A DNA stretch of 64,000 nucleotides from Bifidobacterium sp. ESL0745 (GTDB lineage: Bacteria > Actinomycetota > Actinomycetes > Actinomycetales > Bifidobacteriaceae), in contig NZ_JAQTHX010000002.1 of assembly GCF_029433335.1 (NCBI RefSeq), positions 1 to 64,000 on the forward strand, given 5' to 3'. Position numbers and translations under genes: made by a program. Below the pieces are notes generated by a model, which did not search any database, was not told the DNA's origin, and was given only the letters and a program-made list of their open reading frames with translations. The number at the start of each line of letters is the position of its first letter. Within the stretch, counting starts at the first letter, position 1. Below are positions 17,618 through 26,746 of the stretch, one piece after another.

Positions 17618-18646
17618 TCACGAAACGCGCTTTGTCGAATGGCGTACCACTAGCGAGGCCTTCAGCGAGGTATAGCGCTCTTCGACTTTCTCCCCCTTCA
17701 TCAACTTCAACAGTTTCTCCGCAGCCAATTTCGAGGTGGCCAGCGGGTCTTGATGTAATGTGGTCAAATCCATCAGATCGGCGCAATCCATATCGTCAAA
17801 GCCGATAACGGAAAAATCGTCGGGGACGCTTACCCCAACCTCGTAGAAACCGTGGATCAGGCCCATTGCCAGATAATCGGTTGCGGCGCATATCGCCGTC
17901 GGCTTTTTCGGACTGGAAAGAATCGAAGAGACATATTGGGTGATGACCGACTGGGTACCGATGTTGTCGCGCGTGATATCGTCACGCGTAAAAACGTCGA
18001 TGTTGTCATCGCCATAACCAAGCTGCTTGGCCGCGTCAAGGAAATATTCGCATCTTGTCCGTGAACTGATGAAGAATCGGTCGCTCAACAGATCACCGAC
18101 GTAGGCGATGGACTTATGTCCCAAGCGCTGCAGAAGCTGAACGGCGCTATACATGGCCGATTTGTTATCCAGCATTACCGCTGCGTCAAAGACATCCGGC
18201 GAATTCGAATCGATGGCGACCGTGGGGACGTGCAACCCCCTGAGGATCGTGAGCTGGTGCTCGGTGAAGGGGAAAGAGGTAAGTACAAGACCGTCGAGAT
18301 TTCCGTTGTCGGGCAGCTCTTCGATAAACGCATCGAGCTCGTCCTTGGTCCTTGTGACATAAGGAATCAGATCATATCCAGATCCGTAAAGCCCGGTATA
18401 CAGGCCTTCCATGCATTCCGACGTGTACCAGGTGTTGAGGTCGTTGTAGGTCAGGTAGACCACCCGCATCGTCTTGCCCGACGCCAGCGACGAGGCGCTG
18501 CGCGAAAGCGAGAAATGAAGCTGACGAGCTGCGGACCGAATACGCTGGGAGGTGTCGGACTTCACCTGCCCCGTCTCGCGCAGCGCACGTGAAACCGTGG
18601 ATACGGAGACCCCGGCCTTATCAGCCACATCCTGCAACGTTGCCAT
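17618..18646 (-). CDS. LacI-family transcriptional regulator
   Basis: The 342-residue protein starts with a textbook LacI helix-turn-helix (ATLQDVADKAGVSVSTVSRAL) and hinge (LSRSASSLASGKT), then the effector-binding domain with DDFSVIGFDDMD near residue 280 and a normal end (SLVVRHSTK). ATG 18646 follows GGAAGG by six bases. It is divergently transcribed from the ABC cassette at 19-22 kb, and LacI-type palindromes lie between them, so it probably represses that cassette and possibly itself. It could also control the GH31 gene, whose upstream region has one of the same operator words. Confidence 0.92.
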   Translation of the reverse strand: MATLQDVADKAGVSVSTVSRALRETGQVKSDTSQRIRSAARQLHFSLSRSASSLASGKTMRVVYLTYNDLNTWYTSECMEGLYTGLYGSGYDLIPYVTRTKDELDAFIEELPDNGNLDGLVLTSFPFTEHQLTILRGLHVPTVAIDSNSPDVFDAAVMLDNKSAMYSAVQLLQRLGHKSIAYVGDLLSDRFFISSRTRCEYFLDAAKQLGYGDDNIDVFTRDDITRDNIGTQSVITQYVSSILSSPKKPTAICAATDYLAMGLIHGFYEVGVSVPDDFSVIGFDDMDCADLMDLTTLHQDPLATSKLAAEKLLKLMKGEKVEERYTSLKASLVVRHSTKRVS

Positions 18647-18782
18647 AAAACGCCTTCCTCAAACACACATAGAGCAGCGCGCAACAATGCCGCGTACCCC
18701 AAACCCGTATGTAACGATAAAATAAACACCTTTATACTACTCAACCATAACATGGTGGTGGTCAAAAGCCCCCACGAATGAC

Positions 18783-18801
18783 AGCGTTTTCTGAAAACGC
18801 T
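18783..18801. promoter_or_regulatory. Palindromic operator AGCGTTTT-CTG-AAAACGCT
   Basis: Perfect eight-base arms around a three-base centre lie between the divergent LacI (start 18646) and ABC (start 19073) genes. The rest of the 18647-19072 gap is AT-rich and includes a second LacI-like site at 18907-18922. Confidence 0.65.
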
Positions 18802-18906
18802 TCGAACATTCGTCAGAAACTGAAAAAATTTCACCAAATTGTTGTTTTTTTGTCATTTTTTGACAAAATTTTACGAAATACCGCATAATTGATTTGGCTA
18901 TCCAAA

Positions 18907-18922
18907 ATACAAGCGCTATCAT
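18907..18922. promoter_or_regulatory. LacI-type operator shared with GH31 upstream region
   Basis: The reverse strand reads ATGATAGCGCTTGTAT. The same word, ATGACAGCGCTTGCA, occurs at 25001-25015 upstream of the GH31 gene. AGCGCT is a typical LacI-family centre. It lies about 150 bp before the binding-protein start. Confidence 0.65.
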
Positions 18923-19072
18923 TAACAATGTCACAAAGCTTACATATTACATGGGAGCTTCACGGTGACGATTTAAAAATGCCGTCGTCAACAGCGATGT
19001 GAGTACTAGAGATACCTACATTGCAGAAGTGAGTGGGCAGCTCATGGGTTGCTCAGTTACATGGAGGTAACA

Positions 19073-20434
19073 GTGAAGATGAAACAATTTGGCTCGTGGA
19101 CCAAGGCTTTGGGGATCGCCTGTGTGCTAGCGCTGTCAGTGGGAACACTCGGCGCTTGCGGATCATCAAGCAGCTCATCGAAAGATGATGCCAATGGCCG
19201 CGTCTATTACCTGAACAAAAAGGCCGAAGAGCAGAAGTCCTGGGTGAAGCTCGGCCAGGAGTTCTCGAAGGAAACCGGCATCCCGGTTCAGATTCAGACC
19301 GGTGGCCAGGATTATGATTCCACCCTTAAGAGCGAGATGGCCAAGAAACAGGCTCCGACCATGTTCCAGGCCGATGGCCCCAGCTTCATGAACGGCTGGG
19401 CCGATTACGCCATCGATATGTCGGACTCGGAAGTCTACAAGCAGCTCAATGACAACACCAAGAACAAGGCGCTGAAGAATTCGCAAGGCAAGCCGATCGC
19501 CATTCCGTACGCCGTGGAAAGCTACGGCATCATTTACAACAAGGCGCTTCTGAAGAAGTACTTCGACGCTCCTTGGTCAACCGTCAAGTCGATTGACAAT
19601 CTCAACAACTTCAAGGCGCTGAAGACCGCCGCCGACGAAATCCAGGCCCACAAGGCCGATCTCGGCGTTAAGGGCGCGTTCTCTTCCGCCGGTATGGACA
19701 CATCCTCCGCGTTCCGTTACGACTACCATATGGCCACCCTTCCGGTGTTCTATGAAGCCGAAAAGGAAAACAAGGACATCACCAAGACCCCGTCCTCGCT
19801 CAAGGGCACGTATGTCAACGACATGAAGAACATCTACGATCTCTATATCAAGGATGCCACTATCGCCCCCAGCGCCATCTCCGGCAAGACCATGGATGAT
19901 TCCAGCGCCGAATTCGCCACCGGCCAGTCCGTGTTCTATCAGAACGGCGTCTGGAGCTACACCCAGATCAAGGGCCAGTCCGTCCAGGACGCCGACATGG
20001 GCGTGCTGCCGATCTATATGGGCATCCCCGGCGAGGAAGACCACGGCCTGACTCAGGTCATCAGCAACTACTGGTGCATCAACTCGAAGGTCTCCAAGAA
20101 GGATCAGGAAGCCACCCAGAAGTTCCTGAAGTGGCTCATCACCTCCGACAAGTCCCGTACCACCATTTCCAAGGACATGGGTCTGGTCACGCCGTTCAAG
20201 ACGTTCGAGGACGCAAAGTATCAGACCACCAATCCGCTGGTTCTCGACAACCTTGCCTACCAGAAGGCCGGCAAGAAGGACACCGTGCTCGTTCCCGATC
20301 CCTCCCACCAGTGGGAAGACGACCTGAAGGCCGCGCTGCTCAACTACGCTCAGGGAAGCGGAAGCTGGGACGCTGTGCAAAAGGTCTACACCGAAAACTG
20401 GGCCAAGGAATACAAGCTCACGTATAACAACTAA
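19073..20434 (+). CDS. Carbohydrate ABC transporter substrate-binding lipoprotein
   Basis: The 453-residue lipoprotein has a signal peptide (MKQFGSWTKALGIACVLALS) with lipobox TLGAC, a Ser-rich linker and a CUT1 binding fold, for example GVKGAFSSAGMDTSSAFRYD and FYQNGVWSYTQIKGQ. I chose the GTG at 19073, five bases after GGAGG, over the ATG at 19079, which would be eleven bases away. It closely matches the binding protein at 12504-13826. The nearby GH31 and GH13 enzymes suggest an alpha-glucoside such as isomaltose, panose or maltose-type sugars, but specificity cannot be read from the sequence. Confidence 0.9.
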   Translation: MKMKQFGSWTKALGIACVLALSVGTLGACGSSSSSSKDDANGRVYYLNKKAEEQKSWVKLGQEFSKETGIPVQIQTGGQDYDSTLKSEMAKKQAPTMFQADGPSFMNGWADYAIDMSDSEVYKQLNDNTKNKALKNSQGKPIAIPYAVESYGIIYNKALLKKYFDAPWSTVKSIDNLNNFKALKTAADEIQAHKADLGVKGAFSSAGMDTSSAFRYDYHMATLPVFYEAEKENKDITKTPSSLKGTYVNDMKNIYDLYIKDATIAPSAISGKTMDDSSAEFATGQSVFYQNGVWSYTQIKGQSVQDADMGVLPIYMGIPGEEDHGLTQVISNYWCINSKVSKKDQEATQKFLKWLITSDKSRTTISKDMGLVTPFKTFEDAKYQTTNPLVLDNLAYQKAGKKDTVLVPDPSHQWEDDLKAALLNYAQGSGSWDAVQKVYTENWAKEYKLTYNN

Positions 20435-20445
20435 CAGTTGCTCCA

Positions 20446-20474
20446 TGGGCCAGCGGCTACGGGTCGCTGGCCCA
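20446..20474 (+). promoter_or_regulatory. Hairpin between binding protein and permease genes
   Basis: TGGGCCAGCG (20446-20455) pairs fully with CGCTGGCCCA (20465-20474), followed by TTTC. This leaky terminator or mRNA-stabilising structure would keep the binding protein more abundant than the permeases. Confidence 0.7.
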
Positions 20475-20511
20475 TTTCGAATCCCGTATCGTCTGATTTA
20501 CGAATAGGTTT

Positions 20512-21369
20512 ATGATGATTACAATGACTGGGCGCGCCATTCGCCGTTGGTGGCCGCTGTTTGTTTTCCCAACGTTAGCCGCTTTTCTTATGGGCTTCAT
20601 TGTCCCACTGATTTCCGGCATCTATTTAAGTTTCACAAAATTCACCACCATCACCGACGCCGTGTGGGTCGGTTTTGACAACTACCGCAAGGCGTTCCAG
20701 GACAATGAATTCGCCCATGCGTTTGTCTACACCCTAGAGTTCACAATTGTCACAACCCTGCTTATCAACATCGCGGCGTTCTTCGTCGCCTACATGTTCA
20801 CCAAGGCGATGGCCGGTGCCAAGCTCTTCAGGTCGATCTTCTTCATGCCCAACCTCATCGGCGGCATCGTGCTCGGCTATATCTGGCAGCTGCTGCTCAA
20901 CGGCGTTCTGGCACATTGGAACATCTCCCTGACCTACAATTCCAAATACGGGTTCTGGGGCATGGTCATCCTGGTCTGCTGGCAGCAGATCGGATACATG
21001 ATGGTCATCTACATCGCCGGCCTGCAGAATGTGCCCACCGACCTGATCGAGGCGGCAGAAGTCGACGGCGCCTCCCCGAGGCAGGTGCTCTTCCACATCA
21101 CGCTGCCGATGATGATGCCCAGCATCACTGTCTGCTCGTTCCTCACCGTCACCAACGGCTTCAAGATGTTTGATCAGAACCTCGCGCTGACCAACGGCGC
21201 GCCTTCCAACACCTCGGAGTTGCTGGCACTCAATATCTACCGCACGTTCTACAGCCGCCCCGGCTTTGAAGGCGTAGGCCAGGCCAAGGCCGTGGTGTTC
21301 CTGATCCTGGTCTCGATCATCGCCATTCTCCAGAACTGGCTGACCACAAGCAAGGAGACACAAGCATGA
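20512..21369 (+). CDS. Carbohydrate ABC transporter permease (MalF-like)
   Basis: This 285-residue protein has six membrane helices and the EAA loop DLIEAAEVDGASPRQVLFHITLP. It is closely similar to the permease at 11526-12380, with long shared stretches such as FDQNLALTNGAPSN and SELLALNIYRTF. The start ATG at 20512 has only a weak AGG upstream; ATG codons at 20515 and 20524 are alternatives. It is coupled to the next permease by an ATGA overlap at 21366-21369. Confidence 0.9.
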   Translation: MMITMTGRAIRRWWPLFVFPTLAAFLMGFIVPLISGIYLSFTKFTTITDAVWVGFDNYRKAFQDNEFAHAFVYTLEFTIVTTLLINIAAFFVAYMFTKAMAGAKLFRSIFFMPNLIGGIVLGYIWQLLLNGVLAHWNISLTYNSKYGFWGMVILVCWQQIGYMMVIYIAGLQNVPTDLIEAAEVDGASPRQVLFHITLPMMMPSITVCSFLTVTNGFKMFDQNLALTNGAPSNTSELLALNIYRTFYSRPGFEGVGQAKAVVFLILVSIIAILQNWLTTSKETQA

Positions 21370-22202
21370 ACCAGAAAATCAAGCATGGTCCGTTCTGGAC
21401 CACTTTGTTCGCCATCATTTCGCTGGCCTGGATCTTCCCGATCATCCTGGTGCTGGTCAACTCCTTCAAGCAGAAGGTCTTCATCTCCACCGACACGTTC
21501 AAACTCCCTACCGGGAAGATGAACGCAGGGTTCAGCAACTACACGGACGGCATCGCGAAGACCAGCTTCTTCTCCAGCTTCCTGTGGTCGCTGATCATCA
21601 CCCTGGGAACGGTTGCGTTCATCCTCATCTGCACTTCGATGTGCGCATGGTGGATCGTGCGCGTCAACACCTGGTTCGCCAAGTTCATCTATGTGTTCTT
21701 CCTGCTCGACATGATCGTCCCGTTCCAGATGGTGATGTATCCGCTCTCCAAACTGGCCGATATGTTCAACATGAACACCCCTTGGGGCCTGTGGTTCATC
21801 TACCTGGGCTTCGGCGCAGGCCTGCCGGTCTTCATTTTCACCGGCGTGGTCAAGTCGATTCCGCAGGAAGTCGAAGAGGCGGCGATGATCGATGGTGCCA
21901 GCACGCTGCGCACCTTCTTCACCATCGTGGTTCCGATGATGAAGCCGACCATCATCTCCGTGGCCATTCTTGAGACCATGTGGGTCTGGAACGACTACCT
22001 GCTGCCATATCTGACACTGGATATGCAGCGCTTCAAGACCATCCCGATCACGATTCAGTATCTGCGCGGCGGGTACGGAACCGTGGATATGGGCGCCATG
22101 ATGGCCTGCCTCGTGCTGGCGATCATCCCCATCATGATCTTCTACGTGCTCTGCCAGAAGTACATCATCGGCGGCATCGCCGCTGGTGCCGTGAAGGGCT
22201 GA
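21366..22202 (+). CDS. Carbohydrate ABC transporter permease (MalG-like)
   Basis: This 278-residue membrane protein has the MalG-type EAA loop QEVEEAAMIDGASTLRTFF and the same length as its counterpart at 10693-11529. It ends in the shared tail CQKYIIGGIAAGAVKG. It is the last gene of the plus-strand ABC operon, followed by a strong terminator. No ATPase gene is next to it, so a shared ATPase from elsewhere in the genome is expected. Confidence 0.9.
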   Translation: MNQKIKHGPFWTTLFAIISLAWIFPIILVLVNSFKQKVFISTDTFKLPTGKMNAGFSNYTDGIAKTSFFSSFLWSLIITLGTVAFILICTSMCAWWIVRVNTWFAKFIYVFFLLDMIVPFQMVMYPLSKLADMFNMNTPWGLWFIYLGFGAGLPVFIFTGVVKSIPQEVEEAAMIDGASTLRTFFTIVVPMMKPTIISVAILETMWVWNDYLLPYLTLDMQRFKTIPITIQYLRGGYGTVDMGAMMACLVLAIIPIMIFYVLCQKYIIGGIAAGAVKG

Positions 22203-22234
22203 TCCACAAGGATTCTTAAGGATTCCCCAATACA

Positions 22235-22271
22235 AATCCCGTATGCGTTTGAAGGCGCATACGGGATTTTT
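22235..22271 (+). terminator. Terminator of the alpha-glucoside ABC operon
   Basis: AATCCCGTATGCG (22235-22247) pairs fully with CGCATACGGGATT (22256-22268), followed by TTT. Confidence 0.9.
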
Positions 22272-22367
22272 CAATGGCACTGAACGCCAACGGGATGATT
22301 GGAATGGACGGACCCCAGCCCGAAACGTTGAGTATAGCCCCTTATAACCGATGCGTGGAAAAGCATA

Positions 22368-22412
22368 AAGGTGGGGCACCGGCAATCACTTCTGCCGGTG
22401 CCCCACCTTTTT
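22368..22412. terminator. Terminator between convergent ABC operon and GH31
   Basis: A perfect 17-bp stem (AAGGTGGGGCACCGGCA at 22368-22384 and its complement at 22393-22409) has an 8-base loop. T runs flank it on both strands, longer on the plus strand. It can serve the GH31 gene that stops at 22433. Confidence 0.85.
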
Positions 22413-22432
22413 ATTGAATTATATAGACGCGA

Positions 22433-24946
22433 TCACTCGCCGGTGCGCAGAAGGTGCTCTGCCATGGCACGAATCACGGTATCGGGAATACGCGCGTTGT
22501 CCGTGCTGTCTTCCTCGTTCATCGGGTCCGCGCCTTCCTTCGAGCCGTCCAGGCTATACAGCGAGGGGATCACGTTTCTGCCGTACTGCTTGATGATGGG
22601 AGCGGCAGCGTCCTTGGCGCGATAGCCGATCTGGGCGTCGTACAGCGCCTGATAGGCGTCATCGAGGCACCTGTCCTCGCCAAACCCAAGACGATCGGCA
22701 AACACGAGCGAAATCTCCGCGCTCCTGGGAACGTCGGCGACATGCACGCTCAGGCTCAACGTCTCGGCATCGTATTGGCTATCCGATTGTGCTGAAACAC
22801 CGTCGATAAAGACTTTGGGAACGTTGTGCTCCTCGACGCCACGGAAGACAAGGGTCCAATCGCGAAGTTCCGGCAGGCACTCCTGGCTGCCAGCAGGGCT
22901 GGAGATGACCAAACGCGACCCTTTGCCGCCTTCGGCCACAGATTCGTAGCGAATCGCCGTCGTGGCCGACACCGACCCGTCATCGTGAATGCCGTCATCC
23001 TCGTACATATCGAGCGAGCCGTCAGCGCCGGGGAAAACCAGCACACGCAGATGACGCGGATTGTCAACGGAATTGATGCGGCCGTTTTCATCATCCAACG
23101 GCTGCAGCGGGACGATGGCACCGGCCTTGGCGAACACCGGCACATCCTGCAGGCCACGCCAGGCTTCAAACCTGCGACCGGCCTCTTCACTGGCCTCATA
23201 CCTGCGGCCGGTGAAGAAGTCGAACCATGTTCCCTGCGGAAGCCACACGTTGGCCTTGGCCCTCTGCGCATCCCTGTCCATCGGACTGGTGATCGGCGCG
23301 GCGACGAGCTCGGTGCCGAACCTGAACTCGTCCGGCACGCTGTACGCTTCGATGTTCTCCGGGCTCTGCCAATACATCGGCTCGACCAGAGGACGGCCTT
23401 GCGTATGCGCACGCCAGTTCATGGTGTACAGGTAGGGAATGAGCTCCTGCCGCAAACGCAAGGCTTTAGTCATCGCCTGCCTGGTCTCGGTGCGGAAGTT
23501 CCACGGTTCCTTGCCGTTGAACGAGGACGCCGTGGAGTGCAGACGGGTGATCGGGCTGAATGTGCCCAACTGGTACCAGCGCGCCTGCAGCTCTTCGTCG
23601 CGGTAGCCGAACATGTGCCCGCCGATGTCGTGGCTCCACCAGCCGTAGCCGATGTTACTGGCCGTCGCAGTGAAATAAGGTTGGAATTGCAACGATTTCC
23701 AGGTGACGATCGTGTCGCCGGAGAAACCGACCGGGTAACGATGGGAACCGGGGCCGGCAAAACGCGAGAACGTCAGCGGCCAGCGGCCATCACGACCGGA
23801 ATCAAGGTAATGCATATGGTTCAGCATCCAGAGCGGATCCAGGCCCTTTTGCCTGCACGCTCCGCCTTGCTGCCAGTCCAGCCACCAGAAATCCACACCT
23901 TCGTCTTCCAGCTTGTGATGCAGATTGAAATAGACCTGCATGAACTTCGGGCTTGTCAGATCGAAGCTGACCGGCATACCGCTATTCTTGTCGATGCCCA
24001 TGCTCTCAGCGACCTCAGGGTATTGGTCTTCGAACGCGCGGATGCCGTCGCGGGGATGGATGTTCAGCGTCGTCTTTATCCCGCGCTTGTGCAGCCCGGA
24101 AAGGAAGCGGGGCGGGTCGGGGAAGAGCTTGCGGTTCCACGAATAGCCGGTCCAGCCGGAGCCGTACTTCGGGTCGATGTCGTCGACGCGATGCCAATCC
24201 ATATCGATGACCGCCGTGGTGAACGGTAGCCCTTCCCGATCGAAACGATCCATAAGCGACAAATACTCGGACTCGGAATACTTGTGGTAGCGGCTCCACC
24301 AGTTGCCCAGCACAAAGCGGGGAAGCAGCGGGGTCTCGCCGGTAAGCCTGTAATAATCGGCGACCGCGTCGATATAGCGGTGGCCGTATGCGAAGACGTA
24401 AATATCAATGCCGCCGTGCTCGCGGGGCTGGATCCAAGTCTTGAACGGATTCTTCTGCCCGCGCACTTCGGGCATGTCGACGATGAGATTCGACTTCGAA
24501 TCGTCCATCACCGCCCAGCCGTCGCGGGAGATCACACCGGTGCCCAGAGGAACCGCGCCGTCGGCACCGTCAAGGGTGCGCGCGGTTCCACCCAGGTTGC
24601 CGCGCTGCACCTCGCCGTAGTTCCACGTATTCGACTGGGAATAGCGGACGCCTTTCGCGACGACGCTCAGCCCCTCCTTGCTGAAGGGACCCATGTCGTA
24701 GGTGAGGCTCAGGTGCGGGGTGTCGACGACAAGCTGGCCGTCGATGACGGTCTGCGTGAATTGCGGTTTGGCACCCCAGTTTCGGTTGACGACAACCTGC
24801 GTGGCGTCGTCCTCGAATTCACCCTGCTCCTGCCATTCCAAGCGAAGCAGCGAATCCGTAATGATGCCTATCCTCCATTGGTCGCCTTGAATGACGCAGG
24901 CCGGATCCATGGCGGGATTCGTCCTTAGTTGCGGGAACGCCGACAT
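22433..24946 (-). CDS. Glycoside hydrolase family 31 alpha-glucosidase
   Basis: The 837-residue enzyme has an N-terminal beta-sandwich and a central barrel with the nucleophile in WWLDWQQG (Asp357) and the acid/base in GFSGDT (Asp411), plus GYGWWSHDIGGH and RWYQLGTFSPITRLH. C-terminal beta domains follow. It removes terminal alpha-linked glucose (or xylose, in some members) and acts in the cytosol, since no signal peptide is seen. The WLDWQQG form marks a GH31 subgroup distinct from WxDMNE enzymes. I chose ATG 24946, six bases after AAAGGAGA. It diverges from a LacI gene, and a LacI-type operator lies at 25001-25015. It faces the ABC operon that probably supplies its substrate. Confidence 0.92.
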   Translation of the reverse strand: MSAFPQLRTNPAMDPACVIQGDQWRIGIITDSLLRLEWQEQGEFEDDATQVVVNRNWGAKPQFTQTVIDGQLVVDTPHLSLTYDMGPFSKEGLSVVAKGVRYSQSNTWNYGEVQRGNLGGTARTLDGADGAVPLGTGVISRDGWAVMDDSKSNLIVDMPEVRGQKNPFKTWIQPREHGGIDIYVFAYGHRYIDAVADYYRLTGETPLLPRFVLGNWWSRYHKYSESEYLSLMDRFDREGLPFTTAVIDMDWHRVDDIDPKYGSGWTGYSWNRKLFPDPPRFLSGLHKRGIKTTLNIHPRDGIRAFEDQYPEVAESMGIDKNSGMPVSFDLTSPKFMQVYFNLHHKLEDEGVDFWWLDWQQGGACRQKGLDPLWMLNHMHYLDSGRDGRWPLTFSRFAGPGSHRYPVGFSGDTIVTWKSLQFQPYFTATASNIGYGWWSHDIGGHMFGYRDEELQARWYQLGTFSPITRLHSTASSFNGKEPWNFRTETRQAMTKALRLRQELIPYLYTMNWRAHTQGRPLVEPMYWQSPENIEAYSVPDEFRFGTELVAAPITSPMDRDAQRAKANVWLPQGTWFDFFTGRRYEASEEAGRRFEAWRGLQDVPVFAKAGAIVPLQPLDDENGRINSVDNPRHLRVLVFPGADGSLDMYEDDGIHDDGSVSATTAIRYESVAEGGKGSRLVISSPAGSQECLPELRDWTLVFRGVEEHNVPKVFIDGVSAQSDSQYDAETLSLSVHVADVPRSAEISLVFADRLGFGEDRCLDDAYQALYDAQIGYRAKDAAAPIIKQYGRNVIPSLYSLDGSKEGADPMNEEDSTDNARIPDTVIRAMAEHLLRTGE

Positions 24947-25000
24947 ACACAATCTCCTTTAAAAAGCCGAGATAAACAAGAACCATTGTAAAACAGGATA

Positions 25001-25015
25001 ATGACAGCGCTTGCA
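25001..25015. promoter_or_regulatory. LacI-type operator upstream of GH31
   Basis: ATGACAGCGCTTGCA lies 55 bp upstream of the GH31 start and nearly matches the site at 18907-18922. The same gap (24947-25255) also holds the palindrome TGTAAAT-CA-ATTTACA at 25038-25053. No gene is seen in this gap. Confidence 0.65.
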
Positions 25016-25255
25016 GAAATCTTGCGAAACTGTAAGGTGTAAATCAATTTACATTGATTTTCCGGCATTATTGCTTTTGCGAACGCTTGCGGGATATTTT
25101 ACCCAATCATAAACAAACGTATCAAGCTATGCCACTTACCGATCGGCTTATGTACCGCAAATTCCAGAACGGCCGCCCTGCCTGCCTCCAGCCGTCAAAT
25201 CGCGTAAACGGCGCCGCAGCATATAATTAAAGGAAAAACAACAGCAAGGCGAAAT

Positions 25256-26557
25256 ATGGCAGCAGACATACAGACAGTCGCCAAGACCGCGGGAGTTTCG
25301 ATTTCCACCGTCTCGCGCACGTTCACCAAGCCGGAGCTTGTCGCGCCACGGACGCGGGAAAAAGTGACGCGAACGGCCGAAAGACTTGGTTTCCACATCT
25401 CCCGTTCCGCGGCGGCGCTCAAAAGCGGGCAGACCATGCGCATCGCCCTGCTCACCAGCGACGGAGTGTCGACCTGGTTCGACGCGCACGCCTTTGCGGG
25501 CCTTGATTCGGTGTTCCATCCGGCAGGGTATGACGTTTCGGTTTACACGATGACCACCACCGACGAGCGCCGCGATTTCTTCATGAACCTTCCGGTACGC
25601 CGCAATGTCGACGCGGTCATCGTCGATTCATTCGACATCGATCCGGAAGAGGTCAAACGCCTCAAAACCATGCACGTACCGATTGTCGGCATCAATGTGC
25701 CCTCTTCGGCAGGCTTCGATGCGACCGTCGGTATTGACGACAAAGGCGCCATGCACACCGCCGTCGACCATCTGGCCGCACTCGGACATCGCGACATCGG
25801 CTATATCGGGCAGGCCAATCATCGCCAACTTCGCTACAGCGCCGAATCGCGTCTGCAAGGGTTTGCCGACGCCTGCCGCGAACACTCTGACGTGCGTCCG
25901 CAAATATTATTGTTCGATTCCGATAGCCATTTCGTCGACAACGCCATCAACGGCATCCTGACCGCCAAGCCGCGCCTGACTGCGGTCTGCATCATCAAAG
26001 ACGAGCTCGCCCTGCCCATCGTCTACCGGCTGCACCAGTACGGACGTGAGGTGCCGCGCGATTTGTCGGTGGTCGGATTCGACGATATCGAGCTCGCCGG
26101 GCAGATCGGCCTGACCACTCTGCACCAGAATCCATATCGGCTCGGCGTGGAAGCGGCGCGCAAAACCCTGCTCGCGATGGGCAATAAGTCCGGCGAAGGC
26201 TTGGCCGATGCGGATTCCGCGGCTGCTGACAACTCAGGCGGGACGGAACCCGAACCCACAACCTACGACTTAAAGGATTCGGCTTCTACAAATACGGACG
26301 AATCGGGCAGAAACGGCATAAGCAGAATCAAGACCGACTCCGGAGCAACGGACGACGACAACCACTACACCGTTTTCGATGTGCCGCTGATGCTGCGCAA
26401 CACGACGGCACCGCCAACGGTTTCCGATGGTCGCGCAACTGCTCAATCGACGACAGATGAGAACTCGGCCCCGTCGGCGTATTCGCCCCTTCGCCCCACC
26501 GTGAAAACGTCTTCATACGCCTACGTGCCCACGCCCGCTTATCGCGGCAAGGCGTAA
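25256..26557 (+). CDS. LacI-family regulator with disordered insertion and tail
   Basis: The 433-residue protein begins with the LacI DNA-binding domain (IQTVAKTAGVSISTVSRTF) and hinge (HISRSAAALKSGQT), then the effector domain with RDLSVVGFDDIELAGQ near residue 275. Residues ~311-370 are a Ser/Asp/Thr/Glu-rich insertion of low complexity. The final strand FDVPLMLRNTTAPP then follows, and another ~45 disordered residues end the chain. Usual members are ~340 residues. The frame is intact, so it is probably functional. It lies between the divergent GH31 gene and the GH13 gene downstream, and is the likely regulator of one or both. The start ATG at 25256 has a modest ribosome site. Confidence 0.9.
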   Translation: MAADIQTVAKTAGVSISTVSRTFTKPELVAPRTREKVTRTAERLGFHISRSAAALKSGQTMRIALLTSDGVSTWFDAHAFAGLDSVFHPAGYDVSVYTMTTTDERRDFFMNLPVRRNVDAVIVDSFDIDPEEVKRLKTMHVPIVGINVPSSAGFDATVGIDDKGAMHTAVDHLAALGHRDIGYIGQANHRQLRYSAESRLQGFADACREHSDVRPQILLFDSDSHFVDNAINGILTAKPRLTAVCIIKDELALPIVYRLHQYGREVPRDLSVVGFDDIELAGQIGLTTLHQNPYRLGVEAARKTLLAMGNKSGEGLADADSAAADNSGGTEPEPTTYDLKDSASTNTDESGRNGISRIKTDSGATDDDNHYTVFDVPLMLRNTTAPPTVSDGRATAQSTTDENSAPSAYSPLRPTVKTSSYAYVPTPAYRGKA

Positions 26558-26674
26558 GCTACGAAACACCGCGGCCCGTTCGCATACGTTCATGTTTTGC
26601 TCTATACTGGCAACGTGGTCAATAGCATGATTTATTTTAATCTTTAAGATATATAATCACAATAATTACAAATA

Positions 26675-26688
26675 TGATAACGTTGTCA
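26675..26688. promoter_or_regulatory. LacI-type operator upstream of GH13
   Basis: TGATAACGTTGTCA is a near-palindrome with the AACGTT centre typical of LacI-family sites, 59 bp before the GH13 start in an AT-rich promoter region (26620-26700). Confidence 0.65.
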
Positions 26689-26746
26689 AAACAAAGGCTA
26701 TTCAACAATACCGATACGCTACCCACGCAACCGGTGAAAGGAAATC

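Noticed and set aside
22826..24229. 467-codon plus-strand open frame opposite GH31
   Set aside because: Antisense of a clear GH31 catalytic region; composition is typical of reverse reading.
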